A stretch of DNA of 11,437 bases from Sulfurovum sp. (GTDB lineage Bacteria > Campylobacterota > Campylobacteria > Campylobacterales > Sulfurovaceae), in the NCBI GenBank assembly GCA_003978395.1, contig QNZV01000012.1, positions 1 through 11,437 of the forward strand, written 5' to 3'. The notes under the pieces were generated by a model. The model saw only the letters and a list, made by a program, of their open reading frames with translations, did not search any database and was not told the DNA's origin. This document shows, piece by piece, positions 1-6,793 of this stretch. How positions within the stretch are numbered: the first letter of the stretch is position 1; every line of letters starts with the position of its first letter. A program made the translations under genes and the position numbers.

Positions 1-484
1 TCGAACTATCCTCTTTCTCTTTGGCTTCCTCTAATAGCTCGTTCTCTGTTTCTGTACTTTCAAGCTGTTTTAACTTGGCTTCTAGTTCTGTAATCTTGGA
101 TTCTAAACTCTCGATAACCTTTTTTTCATCGGCTTTGTAGTAGATGGAGTTGTACTCTAACCCCTTGGGTAACACCGAAATTCCTCGAACACGTGCATTT
201 TTCCATTTTGGTACGGTTATCATCTCAACTTCAATAAGCCCCATCACTTTTAGCACTCGAAGTGACTCTTCAAGGGTTTTTTCGCTGACTTGTGGTAAAT
301 CTTGTTGAAATTTTTTGTTGCTAATAGGGAAGAAAGAGCCAACTTTGGTTGCCCATGTAAGGGCATTGACAATATACGCCATGACATCCAGTTGGGTGTG
401 GCTAAGTCTGTATTTCTCTTGAAAAAGAACATCTTTGATTAAAATTCGGGTGCGTTTAGGGAGGTTTTGGGGTGTTACTGACAT
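1..484 (-). CDS. Winged-helix-like protein with coiled-coil tail, 3' end outside window
   Basis: The frame is open from the ATG at 484-482 to the left edge: 161 codons with no stop, so the C-terminus is missing. The start is supported by an AAGGA six bases upstream of the ATG. Residues about 10-110 look like a winged-helix fold: helices around LSHTQLDVMAYIVNAL, then SEKTLEESLRVLKVMGLIEVE, typical of a recognition helix followed by the wing. From about residue 118 the sequence becomes a charged heptad-like coiled coil (ESLESKITELEAKL and onward). Such a layout occurs in plasmid or phage replication initiators and in some transcription regulators. I do not recognise the exact family, so DNA binding is an inference. 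The coding sequence is richer in C and G at wobble positions than the other genes here, which could mean recent transfer. The dyads at 561-653 lie upstream and could be its operators. Confidence 0.75.
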   Translation of the reverse strand, partial: MSVTPQNLPKRTRILIKDVLFQEKYRLSHTQLDVMAYIVNALTWATKVGSFFPISNKKFQQDLPQVSEKTLEESLRVLKVMGLIEVEMITVPKWKNARVRGISVLPKGLEYNSIYYKADEKKVIESLESKITELEAKLKQLESTETENELLEEAKEKEDSS

Positions 485-560
485 GATGAATCCTTGAAAA
501 TTAAATTTTTTAATCCTCAAGAGTCCACTACCAACATCTCTTGATAAAAATCAGATAGAA

Positions 561-653
561 TTGTGCATCACAACAGCAGATTTTAACAGCTTTTTCTGTA
601 AAATCCTATTGGAAGTGAAGCAGTTGGATTGCGAGTCTGGGGTGCTTCACTTC
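561..653. promoter_or_regulatory. Cluster of three dyads upstream of the winged-helix gene
   Basis: Three dyads follow one another within 93 bases: TTGTG-cat-CACAA at 561-573; GATTTTAACAG (579-589) pairing with CTGTAAAATC (596-605) with one bulged A; and a perfect 11-bp stem GAAGTGAAGCA (612-622) with TGCTTCACTTC (643-653) around a 20-base loop. They lie 77 bases or more upstream of the minus-strand ATG at 484, where operators or a structured leader would sit. A self-regulating DNA-binding protein or a replication-control region are both possible. The dyads are seen directly; their role is inferred. Confidence 0.4.
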
Positions 654-912
654 TTCTATTTGACTTTCGTTTCCAACATCGTATAACAATTTACCTTAAA
701 TAAAAATAAAATCTGCTTCAAACTTTTTCTGAATTTTTTTCTCGCGACTATTTCATAATTCACTATTTTTAAAAAGATTTGGAAAATCTTTTTTAGATAA
801 TATTACTATTTAATAATGTACTATTGGTGGGAGGTTTTCTAGGGGTTGCTTTGTAAGATTATTTTTTATATAGTATGCGAAGAGCATAAGAGTTTCACTT
901 CGTTCTTTCTAA

Positions 913-1029
913 TATTAGTCCATTCAACTCGACACAAATAGGGTACTATCATACACTATTTGACTTTACAAGACTACTACGAATATGTATGATAGTACCC
1001 TATTTGTAATAGTAAAGAATGGGCTAATA
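913..1029. repeat. Nested inverted repeat with perfect 21-bp inner arms
   Basis: The inner arms at 934-954 and 987-1007 are perfect reverse complements over 21 bp (core CAAATAGGGTACTATCATAC) around a 32-base loop (955-986). A second, outer pair at 913-925 and 1017-1029 matches over 13 bp with a single G-T position (TATTAGTCCATTC with GAATGGGCTAATA). As RNA or cruciform DNA this gives one long hairpin of 117 bases with an 8/9-base internal loop. There is no T-run next to it, so it is not a classic terminator. It could be a decayed MITE, a recombination or protein-binding site, or a structured small RNA. Confidence 0.75.
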
Positions 1030-1118
1030 AAGCTTTGCTAGACTCTATACATATATGGCGATACACCACACTGATTGCAAGGTTCTCTTATACTTTCGGT
1101 AGGTATTCTAGCACTATT

Positions 1119-1149
1119 TAGTTTAAATAATACTTAATTATTTAAACTA
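1119..1149 (-). terminator. Possible terminator stem after the beta-helix gene
   Basis: TAGTTTAAATAA (1119-1130) and TTATTTAAACTA (1138-1149) form a perfect 12-bp stem with a 7-base loop, starting ten bases beyond the stop codon of the minus-strand gene. The stem is almost all A/T and lacks a clear T-tract, so its strength as an intrinsic terminator is doubtful. Confidence 0.4.
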
Positions 1150-1158
1150 GTATTTAAT

Positions 1159-3279
1159 CTAAATTCCCCTATATGGGAACATATGCTTTATTAACTCTGT
1201 ATATTGCTCTGCAAATGCATTGTTCTTTTCAATAAGAGTATTAGATGCACCAATATTTTGATATTTACTATTATTAACCTTAAAATTTATCTCTTTATCT
1301 AATGCTTCAGGATAATAAAAAATATCTTTCAAATTTGAATAAATAGAAGCATTCTCAAATTCAGGGTCGCTATCTAAATAATTTTTGGAACTAGATATAT
1401 TTATATTATCTGAAACAGCACCACTTTTATTTCCCCAAAAAAGATTATTTTCTGCTACTATTTTTGTACCTATATAGTCTGTCAATCTTTTTTCTATACC
1501 ATAGACCTCTTTTTTTTCAGATAGACTTCCTACAATAATATTATTTTTGATAATAGCACTCTTCTCTAGTTTGTCTAGTGAATCAAGATTATCCCAGTTA
1601 TCTTGTGTATCTTCAGGAATATAATATCTATTATCTATCCAAATAGCACTCCCTCTATTATTAAAAAATGTATTGTTTAATATTTTAACACTCTTGAAAG
1701 ATTGAATATTAATACCACCTGCTTCTTGATGTTTAGTATTTGAAAAAAGTGCTAAGTTTTCTGGTTTAGCACCACACTCATAGATGATATTATTACGAAT
1801 TGTTGCATGAGCAATATCTCTATCACTGTTGCTATATAATGCAATACCTGCATAGGGAACATGTCTTATAATATTATTTTCAATAAGAACATTATTCATA
1901 ATAATACCACCAGAATATGCATGAGAAACTTGTATCCCATAATTTCCTTCATCAATTGAACTAAAAATATAATTATTTTTAATATGAATATTGCTACCAC
2001 CAAAAAAGCGTATGCCACTATTTGACCGAACATCAATAATATTATTATCAATAACGCTATGGGTTAACTCAACCAACATAACAGCAGAGTGTCCTAAGTT
2101 TTGGAATGTTGATGATTCTATAATTGTATTATTTCCATCAATAATAGTAATTCCATCACTAAGTGAATCAATCATCTTAATGTTAGAAACATGAGTATTA
2201 TTTACTTTTTCAAAATAGACTAAAGGATAACATCCATTCCCAGCACTATTTGATTCTCTTTGGTTTTCTCTATTTCCATCAATAATTAAATTTTTAATAG
2301 TTATATTTGAATTAGAGCTGTCATTAAATACATGTGTATTATCCTTCATCTTTTCTCTATTAGCAGGATTGATTATTAAAGGAGGATTCCCAGCCCAAGA
2401 GACACCATCATATATTCCAGACCATTTCGCATAATCTTTTAATTTTATTGTTGTTAAAAGTTGACTGTTTTTAACTTCTCCTTCAAGTACTGTATCACTA
2501 AAAATAATTAATTGGTCATCAATAAAAAAAACTCCTCCTTTTAAGTGAACTTTTCCTCCTCCATGAAGATGTGCATATTCTAATGCATTGCTAATAATAT
2601 TTCTATTTTTAGAAGTATATTCTTTTACTTGACCATCATTTGCTGTTACTAAAATAGTATTTGTTATATTTCCATCATCAGTTTTATTAGAATCATCCGT
2701 ACCATTTGTTGAATTAGTATCATCGACTTCTGTTGTACTATTAATATCCCCAACAATAACCTGAAGAGTATCATGTTCATTATTTGATGCAAATAGGTCA
2801 ATAGTAAAAATACCTTTACTATTAGGAGAGAAATAAAACTCTTTACCATAAGCATAAGTATCATTGTTTATTTTCCAAGTTAAGTCAAGGCTATCAGATG
2901 CTTTTGCTTTTAAATAAGCTGTTTCTCCAAGTTTGATTTTTTGGTCTGCACCTGCATTAATAGTTATATCAGGAGATGAAGGTTTTTCTATTGAGTTTTC
3001 ATCTCTTTCAACTGTGATAGTTACACTATCATGCTCGTTATTTGAGCTAAATAGGTCAATTCTAAAACTACCTTTTTTATTAGGAGAAAAATAAAACTCT
3101 TTACCATAAGCGTAAGTTTCATTGTTGATTTTCCAAGTTAATTCAAGACTATCAGGTGCTTTGGCTTTTAGATATGCCGTTTCTCCAAGTTTAATTTGTT
3201 GGTCTGCTCCAGCATCAAGAGCAAAAATCATTGAGGTATATAACAAAATTATTAAAATTGTTCTTTCTATTAGTATCAT
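1159..3279 (-). CDS. Secreted protein: two PKD/Ig-like domains plus right-handed beta-helix (pectate-lyase-like fold)
   Basis: Start is the ATG at 3279-3277 with AAGGA six bases upstream. Residues 1-20 form a signal peptide (hydrophobic ILIILLYTSMIFA core). Residues 22-91 and 108-177 are two copies of a PKD/Ig-like beta domain (AGADQ...LGETAYLKAKA...LTWKINN...FDLF-type pattern), 55 of 70 positions identical. Residues 178-208 are a disordered Asp/Asn/Thr linker. From about 209 to 640 comes a right-handed beta-helix: an entry segment (GGGKVHLKGGVFFIDDQ) as in Pectate_lyase_3 proteins, then many NNI-I-type turns, and a closing SDPEF motif typical of secreted beta-helix proteins. The fold is shared by polysaccharide lyases, epimerases, glycosidases and phage spikes; no catalytic set can be assigned. 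It probably acts outside the inner membrane on a polysaccharide. It looks monocistronic, with gaps on both sides. Confidence 0.85.
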   Translation of the reverse strand: MILIERTILIILLYTSMIFALDAGADQQIKLGETAYLKAKAPDSLELTWKINNETYAYGKEFYFSPNKKGSFRIDLFSSNNEHDSVTITVERDENSIEKPSSPDITINAGADQKIKLGETAYLKAKASDSLDLTWKINNDTYAYGKEFYFSPNSKGIFTIDLFASNNEHDTLQVIVGDINSTTEVDDTNSTNGTDDSNKTDDGNITNTILVTANDGQVKEYTSKNRNIISNALEYAHLHGGGKVHLKGGVFFIDDQLIIFSDTVLEGEVKNSQLLTTIKLKDYAKWSGIYDGVSWAGNPPLIINPANREKMKDNTHVFNDSSNSNITIKNLIIDGNRENQRESNSAGNGCYPLVYFEKVNNTHVSNIKMIDSLSDGITIIDGNNTIIESSTFQNLGHSAVMLVELTHSVIDNNIIDVRSNSGIRFFGGSNIHIKNNYIFSSIDEGNYGIQVSHAYSGGIIMNNVLIENNIIRHVPYAGIALYSNSDRDIAHATIRNNIIYECGAKPENLALFSNTKHQEAGGINIQSFKSVKILNNTFFNNRGSAIWIDNRYYIPEDTQDNWDNLDSLDKLEKSAIIKNNIIVGSLSEKKEVYGIEKRLTDYIGTKIVAENNLFWGNKSGAVSDNINISSSKNYLDSDPEFENASIYSNLKDIFYYPEALDKEINFKVNNSKYQNIGASNTLIEKNNAFAEQYTELIKHMFPYRGI
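2749..3216 (-). repeat. Tandem duplication encoding the two PKD/Ig-like domains
   Basis: The segments 3007-3216 and 2749-2958 are direct copies with a 258-base period, still highly similar at DNA level (for example, the stretch encoding TYAYGKEFYFSPN is nearly unchanged). Most differences are single bases. The two copies form the N-terminal half of the beta-helix protein and indicate a fairly recent internal duplication or gene conversion. Confidence 0.85.
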
Positions 3280-3316
3280 AAAATATCCTTTTGATTAAAA
3301 CAATACAACCTAAATC

Positions 3317-3322
3317 ATTATA
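3317..3322 (-). promoter_or_regulatory. Candidate -10 box for the beta-helix gene
   Basis: TATAAT on the minus strand, 37 bases upstream of the ATG at 3279. No good -35 hexamer is visible at the usual spacing, which is common in AT-rich Campylobacterota promoters. In such AT-rich DNA a chance match is also possible. Confidence 0.3.
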
Positions 3323-3471
3323 ATTTCATTAGAAATTATTAATATTTAATACTAAGATATATTATTAATTCTTTGGTGTTTAATTTTATATAGAATTAAA
3401 TACTTTACAATATATTATATTTTTATTTATGATAAAAATAATTGTTAACTTTAAAAAAGGAGAGGTATTTT

Positions 3472-3489
3472 CAGGACACTATGTTCCTG
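3472..3489 (-). terminator. Small hairpin after the coiled-coil gene, possible terminator
   Basis: CAGGA (3472-3476) pairs with TCCTG (3485-3489) around an 8-base loop, about 30 bases beyond the stop codon of the minus-strand gene. On that strand it is followed by AAAATACCTC and only then by a T-run, so spacing is poor for an intrinsic terminator. The call is weak. Confidence 0.25.
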
Positions 3490-3518
3490 TGAAACCACAT
3501 CCAAAGTAGTAGCCTTAC

Positions 3519-3986
3519 TTAGTTCGATTTAGCTCTCTCCACCTGCTCCATTACGCTATTTATTCGCTCTAATGCATTTGCTTTAGCATCTTCTACTTTT
3601 TGAAGCTCTTCTTCAATCACTTTTCGTGCATTTGCTTCAAGCTCTCTCAAAGATTTATTTTTCAATACCTCTGTATTATCTGTTTGGATGGGTTGCCTTG
3701 TAGCTTGAGCTTTTTTATCTTCGGGATAAGGCATCTCTTTACTCTCAAATTTTGCTGTTTGAATCGTTTCTGCCATATCTAACTCCTCGGATACAATCGT
3801 TGTTGTATCTACAGGTTGCTCTTTTTGATTATCTTCTATAGGTGTTGATTCAATAGTACTAAGCTTGGAAAATCGCTCCATCACTTTATCTACAGCAGAA
3901 GCTTGATTTTCTACAGGCTCTACGAACTCCTCTCCTATTAGTGTTGATATTAATAATAAACTAAAAATTAAAAATATTTTTTTCAT
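3519..3986 (-). CDS. Small exported protein with coiled-coil C-terminus, unknown function
   Basis: I place the start at the ATG 3986-3984, giving 155 aa, because AAGGAG lies six bases upstream and residues 1-18 then form a clean signal peptide (MKK, then the IFLIFSLLLISTLI core). The longer in-frame start at 4019 would put this ribosome binding site inside the coding sequence and bury the signal. No lipobox cysteine is present, so a periplasmic or secreted soluble protein is likeliest. Residues 20-105 are low-complexity, rich in Glu, Thr, Gln and Pro and probably disordered; residues 110-153 are a strongly charged Glu/Lys/Ala helix predicted as a coiled coil. I do not recognise a family. It is divergent from ciaB and separated by 240 bases from the beta-helix gene on the same strand; no functional link can be claimed. 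Confidence 0.7.
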   Translation of the reverse strand: MKKIFLIFSLLLISTLIGEEFVEPVENQASAVDKVMERFSKLSTIESTPIEDNQKEQPVDTTTIVSEELDMAETIQTAKFESKEMPYPEDKKAQATRQPIQTDNTEVLKNKSLRELEANARKVIEEELQKVEDAKANALERINSVMEQVERAKSN

Positions 3987-4031
3987 CCTCATCTCCTTTT
4001 TGTTTAATAATATCTTCATAATTTATTTACT

Positions 4032-4040
4032 ATTTTAGCA
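4032..4040 (-). promoter_or_regulatory. Candidate extended -10 promoter for the coiled-coil gene
   Basis: On the minus strand TGCTAAAAT matches the extended -10 pattern TGnTAAAAT. The -10 hexamer is at 4037-4032, about 45 bases upstream of the ATG at 3986. A TTGTTA further upstream is 20 bases away, too far for a standard -35. Confidence 0.4.
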
Positions 4041-4207
4041 TATTTTAGAAAATAGAGTAACAACTCAATAATTAATTTTAATGAAAAACTATTAACTTTT
4101 ATATTAACATGAAATAAAACTATTTAAAGAAAAACATAAAAACATATTGATTTTATCTTTTCCTATTTTTTGTAGTAAATTGGGTTTTAGATTAATATTC
4201 TTTTGAG

Positions 4208-4213
4208 TATGAT
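4208..4213 (+). promoter_or_regulatory. Candidate -10 box for ciaB
   Basis: TATGAT at 4208-4213 is a good -10 match and would start transcription near 4220, giving a leader of about 27 bases. No convincing -35 is present at 17 bases. The box overlaps the left arm of the palindrome at 4210-4234. Confidence 0.4.
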
Positions 4214-4234
4214 ATACGCCAATAGCGTATATCA
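4210..4234 (+). promoter_or_regulatory. ciaB: Perfect 10-bp palindrome between the ciaB -10 box and ribosome binding site
   Basis: TGATATACGC (4210-4219) and GCGTATATCA (4225-4234) are exact reverse complements around a 5-base spacer (CAATA). The left arm overlaps the likely -10 box and the right arm ends on the first A of the Shine-Dalgarno AAGGA (4234-4238), itself eight bases from the ATG. The position fits a repressor operator. If transcribed in full, it could also fold and mask the ribosome binding site. The symmetry is seen directly; the regulatory role is inferred. Confidence 0.6.
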
Positions 4235-4246
4235 AGGATTCAAAGA

Positions 4247-6079
4247 ATGAAAAAACAATTTATGCAAGATTTACAAAGAATATATGATGAACTTCAAACA
4301 CGTCAAGAATCACTTAATGATTATTATAAGGTTTTAGAGGGGAATCATCCTGTAGCTAAGTGTCTCATAGAAGATTTTTTAGCTAAGATGAATCTACCCA
4401 TAAATAGTGATACCATGATGGCATCGTTGACCCGTTTGGTTAATCTACGTGAAGATGCTTTGGAACAAGTACTTCAAAAAGAGGGTTTTTCAGAAGAAGA
4501 GATTATTAACAAAAAAGAGGAGGCGTATCTTTTTGTAAAAGAGATGCACTTGACACGACACGAGTATTTGATTGCTTGGATTAAATCTGAAAATTTATTA
4601 ACTCCCTTTTACCAAACACTCATTGAAAATGTACACTATATTGGTGAATCCTTATCGGTATGGCAGTCGGAGTGGACTTCTTATATTATTAATGGAGTTA
4701 ATCGTGACCTTTTAGCTGAATACGATGGTGATGAACAAGCTATATTTCATATGCTTCAAGAAGAGGAGTTATTAGATTTAGATTCTAATGGCGAAGTAGG
4801 AGATAGATGTTATTCTGTTTTAGCTAAAAATCAAGATGATAAATATCGCTCTATCGCTTATTGTGATGCTTTTCCTAATGAAGTTTCATCCTTGGTTTCT
4901 ATTATAGAAGATGCAATAGAAGCTTTAAGTGTAGAAGTGGATGATATATTTAATCAAAAAGAGGAGTGGATTAACTATTTTATAGCACTTAAAAAAGCAT
5001 TTGCAGGGTATCAACCAAAAAAATTGATTGGACTTTGGGCAAATGTAGATAGAGCATGGATGAAGATTACCACTCCATTACAAGTAGGACACCCTTTAGA
5101 GTATTATGAAGACCACTTTAGAAAAGCAGTAGCATTAGAGTGGGATTTACGTATTATTAACCCAAAATTACAAAGTGCTTCCATGACACGACAAAATATT
5201 AAAGATTTCTCTTCCAAGTTAGCAACAGAAATAGAAGGAGAGGTATTTCCTACTATTGAAAAAAACTGTGAACAAGTTGATGAGACACAGCTCTATATTG
5301 GTCAACCAATGATGTATTATGGAGCAGAACTTAATGGTTTGTTCTCTGCACAAGTTGTTCCAAATGATGAACAAGTTTCAGCAGAGATGGGAAAAAAGAT
5401 TTTTGCCTATGCTGATTTTGTGATGGAGAGTAAAAAGGCGAAACCAATAATGCAACTCTCTGTAGATTTTATGGGGCTTGATTTTGTTGAAAAACAGAAA
5501 GCTTTGGCTGTAGATAATCCTACTTTATGGCAAGAACTTTATGATATTTCTACTATAGGGCATGAGTTTGGGCATATTTTGTGGATAGATTCTGATACAG
5601 AGATGCTTATGAATAAGAGTGGACAGTTTAAAAATATAGAAGAGTTCAAAGCAACAGCAGGTGGATTGATGGCATTTTTTGAGAATGAACAAGAGTCCTT
5701 GAAAAAACATATTGTAGATGATTTGGTATCCCGTGCAATCGGTTTAATGGCATGGCGTGAAGTGGGTGAGGTATTACCGTATTATTGTGAAGGGTTGATT
5801 CATTTGGATATTCTATTTGGTTCAGGTGTGATTACATACAATAAGAAAATAGAGATAGACTACAGTAAGTATGATACAATGAAAAAAAGATACCAAAAAG
5901 CGTATAAAAATTTGGCACAACATTATATAGATAAAGAAGATGCTAATATCTATTTAGAGCAGTATGCTAAAAAAAGCAATGGAGTATATTTACCAAAAGA
6001 TAGTACTATTTCTAGTTTTGTTGAAGAGTATTATGCACAGTATCAAGCGATTGGTCAAAAAGTATATAACAGAGTATAA
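4247..6079 (+). CDS. ciaB: CiaB-family protein, M3-like zinc metallopeptidase
   Basis: The protein is 610 aa, the length I recall for Campylobacter jejuni CiaB, the invasion antigen B described as a host-cell-delivered protein. It carries a gluzincin motif H439-E440-F441-G442-H443 (context TIGHEFGHILW), with E465/E466 in NIEEFKATAGG about 22 residues on as the likely third zinc ligand. This resembles M3 oligopeptidases and related families. There is no signal peptide or membrane segment, so it is cytoplasmic unless exported by an unusual route. The N-terminal 300 residues are helical, as in M3-type enzymes with an enclosing helical dome. Start: ATG 4247 with AAGGA eight bases upstream. A DUF6348-like gene follows after 36 bases, probably in the same transcript. 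Homologues occur widely in non-pathogenic Campylobacterota, so a housekeeping peptide-degrading role is at least as likely as virulence. Family assignment is from memory of the motif and length. Confidence 0.8.
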   Translation: MKKQFMQDLQRIYDELQTRQESLNDYYKVLEGNHPVAKCLIEDFLAKMNLPINSDTMMASLTRLVNLREDALEQVLQKEGFSEEEIINKKEEAYLFVKEMHLTRHEYLIAWIKSENLLTPFYQTLIENVHYIGESLSVWQSEWTSYIINGVNRDLLAEYDGDEQAIFHMLQEEELLDLDSNGEVGDRCYSVLAKNQDDKYRSIAYCDAFPNEVSSLVSIIEDAIEALSVEVDDIFNQKEEWINYFIALKKAFAGYQPKKLIGLWANVDRAWMKITTPLQVGHPLEYYEDHFRKAVALEWDLRIINPKLQSASMTRQNIKDFSSKLATEIEGEVFPTIEKNCEQVDETQLYIGQPMMYYGAELNGLFSAQVVPNDEQVSAEMGKKIFAYADFVMESKKAKPIMQLSVDFMGLDFVEKQKALAVDNPTLWQELYDISTIGHEFGHILWIDSDTEMLMNKSGQFKNIEEFKATAGGLMAFFENEQESLKKHIVDDLVSRAIGLMAWREVGEVLPYYCEGLIHLDILFGSGVITYNKKIEIDYSKYDTMKKRYQKAYKNLAQHYIDKEDANIYLEQYAKKSNGVYLPKDSTISSFVEEYYAQYQAIGQKVYNRV

Positions 6080-6115
6080 TTTTTACAAAAAAAATTATAA
6101 GGTATTGGTAAAATA

Positions 6116-6793
6116 ATGAGTAAACTATTAGAGACAGATATAAATGAACAATTATTAAAAATTTTAGGAAAATTTGATTTAAAATTTAACAAAATAGAAG
6201 ATTTCTATTTTGTAGATGAAAAATTTCCTGGAATTACAGGACAAGTTTTTGAGATGGAGAGATATGATGATTCGGTTATTATTCAATTGGATGTACATAT
6301 TCTTTTACCTAATCAAAATATTATAGAATCTTTTATAGGACATGCCTCTTCGGTAGAAGAGGCGATAGCTGAGGCATTAGAACAATTTGAGGTTAATGTT
6401 GTTCATGTTTTTATTTCTGCTTTTTGGGAGAATGCTAAAAAGATTGAAAATGGTGTAGGTCTTGAACAATGGGAGATTAATGGTTATCGTTGGCAGGCAG
6501 TTGTTGGGAACTATGGATATAAAGGTAATCTACCTATTGAAGAGATTGTTTTAGATGAGATGTTTGAAACCATCAAAGATGAGATTCATTCATTACCGTT
6601 AGAGCAAGATATTTATGCCATTCGTTCGGTCTATACCAATGTTGGCGATGGACGAAAAGTAACGGAAGCACTCTTAAATAATGAAGAGTTTCCAAGCTTA
6701 GAGAATAAAATTTCAAGACTCCCTTGGAAAAATGTAGATGAGTACTACTCTGTACGAAATTTGATTTTAGTGATGAAATTGAATTTGAAATAG
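6116..6793 (+). CDS. DUF6348-like protein, unknown function
   Basis: A 225-aa soluble protein with no signal peptide or membrane helix. Several segments match what I remember of the DUF6348 family: QLDVHILLPNQNIIESFIG (57-75), the helix EEAIAEALEQFEVNVVHVFISAFW (81-104, split here only by name), WEINGYRWQAVVGNYGYKG (119-137), and the SLPLEQDIYAIRSVYTN region. The function of that family is not known to me. The start at 6116 has only a poor Shine-Dalgarno (AAGG, 13 bases away) and an in-frame stop at 6098-6100 rules out a much longer form. It lies 36 bases after ciaB with no terminator between them, so it is probably co-transcribed and translated at lower level. The family name is a moderate-confidence call; the coding assignment is secure. 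Confidence 0.75.
   Translation: MSKLLETDINEQLLKILGKFDLKFNKIEDFYFVDEKFPGITGQVFEMERYDDSVIIQLDVHILLPNQNIIESFIGHASSVEEAIAEALEQFEVNVVHVFISAFWENAKKIENGVGLEQWEINGYRWQAVVGNYGYKGNLPIEEIVLDEMFETIKDEIHSLPLEQDIYAIRSVYTNVGDGRKVTEALLNNEEFPSLENKISRLPWKNVDEYYSVRNLILVMKLNLK

Larger units (their letters stand above)
485..1158. other. Gene-free stretch with several dyads
   Basis: No convincing coding frame is present on either strand over about 670 bases. The region separates the 5' end of the winged-helix gene from the 3' end of the beta-helix gene, both on the minus strand. It holds a cluster of three dyads (561-653), an all-A/T hairpin (771-780 with 784-793), a long nested inverted repeat (913-1029) and a 12-bp A/T-rich stem just past the beta-helix stop codon (1119-1149). 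I saw no tRNA-like cloverleaf and no insertion-sequence ends. Confidence 0.7.

Noticed and set aside
250..432. Short minus-strand open frame inside the winged-helix gene
   Set aside because: A different frame on the same strand is open through the whole 1-484 interval with a ribosome binding site and sensible protein; this 60-codon frame is a shadow.
771..793. Hairpin AAAAAGATTT / AAATCTTTTT as an intrinsic terminator
   Set aside because: The stem is nearly all A/T with a 3-base loop and no gene ends nearby on the plus strand; common by chance in such sequence.
656..967. 12-bp direct repeat CTATTTGACTTT at 656-667 and 956-967
   Set aside because: A few 12-base repeats are expected by chance in an AT-rich window of this size, and the exact 300-base spacing has no further support.
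485..1158. CRISPR array, tRNA or insertion sequence in the gene-free stretch
   Set aside because: No regularly spaced direct repeats, no cloverleaf and no transposase fragment or paired terminal repeats with target duplication could be seen.
1991..2864. Short open frames on both strands inside the beta-helix gene (1991-2194 plus, 2664-2864 minus)
   Set aside because: They lie inside a 706-codon gene with clear domain structure and have no own ribosome binding site or recognisable protein.
3600..3782. Plus-strand open frame opposite the coiled-coil gene
   Set aside because: Mirror of the charged coiled-coil coding sequence; cysteine- and phenylalanine-rich translation without domain character or ribosome binding site.
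3987..4019. Upstream in-frame start for the coiled-coil gene
   Set aside because: The extra eleven codons contain the AAGGAG ribosome binding site for the ATG at 3986 and would spoil the signal peptide.
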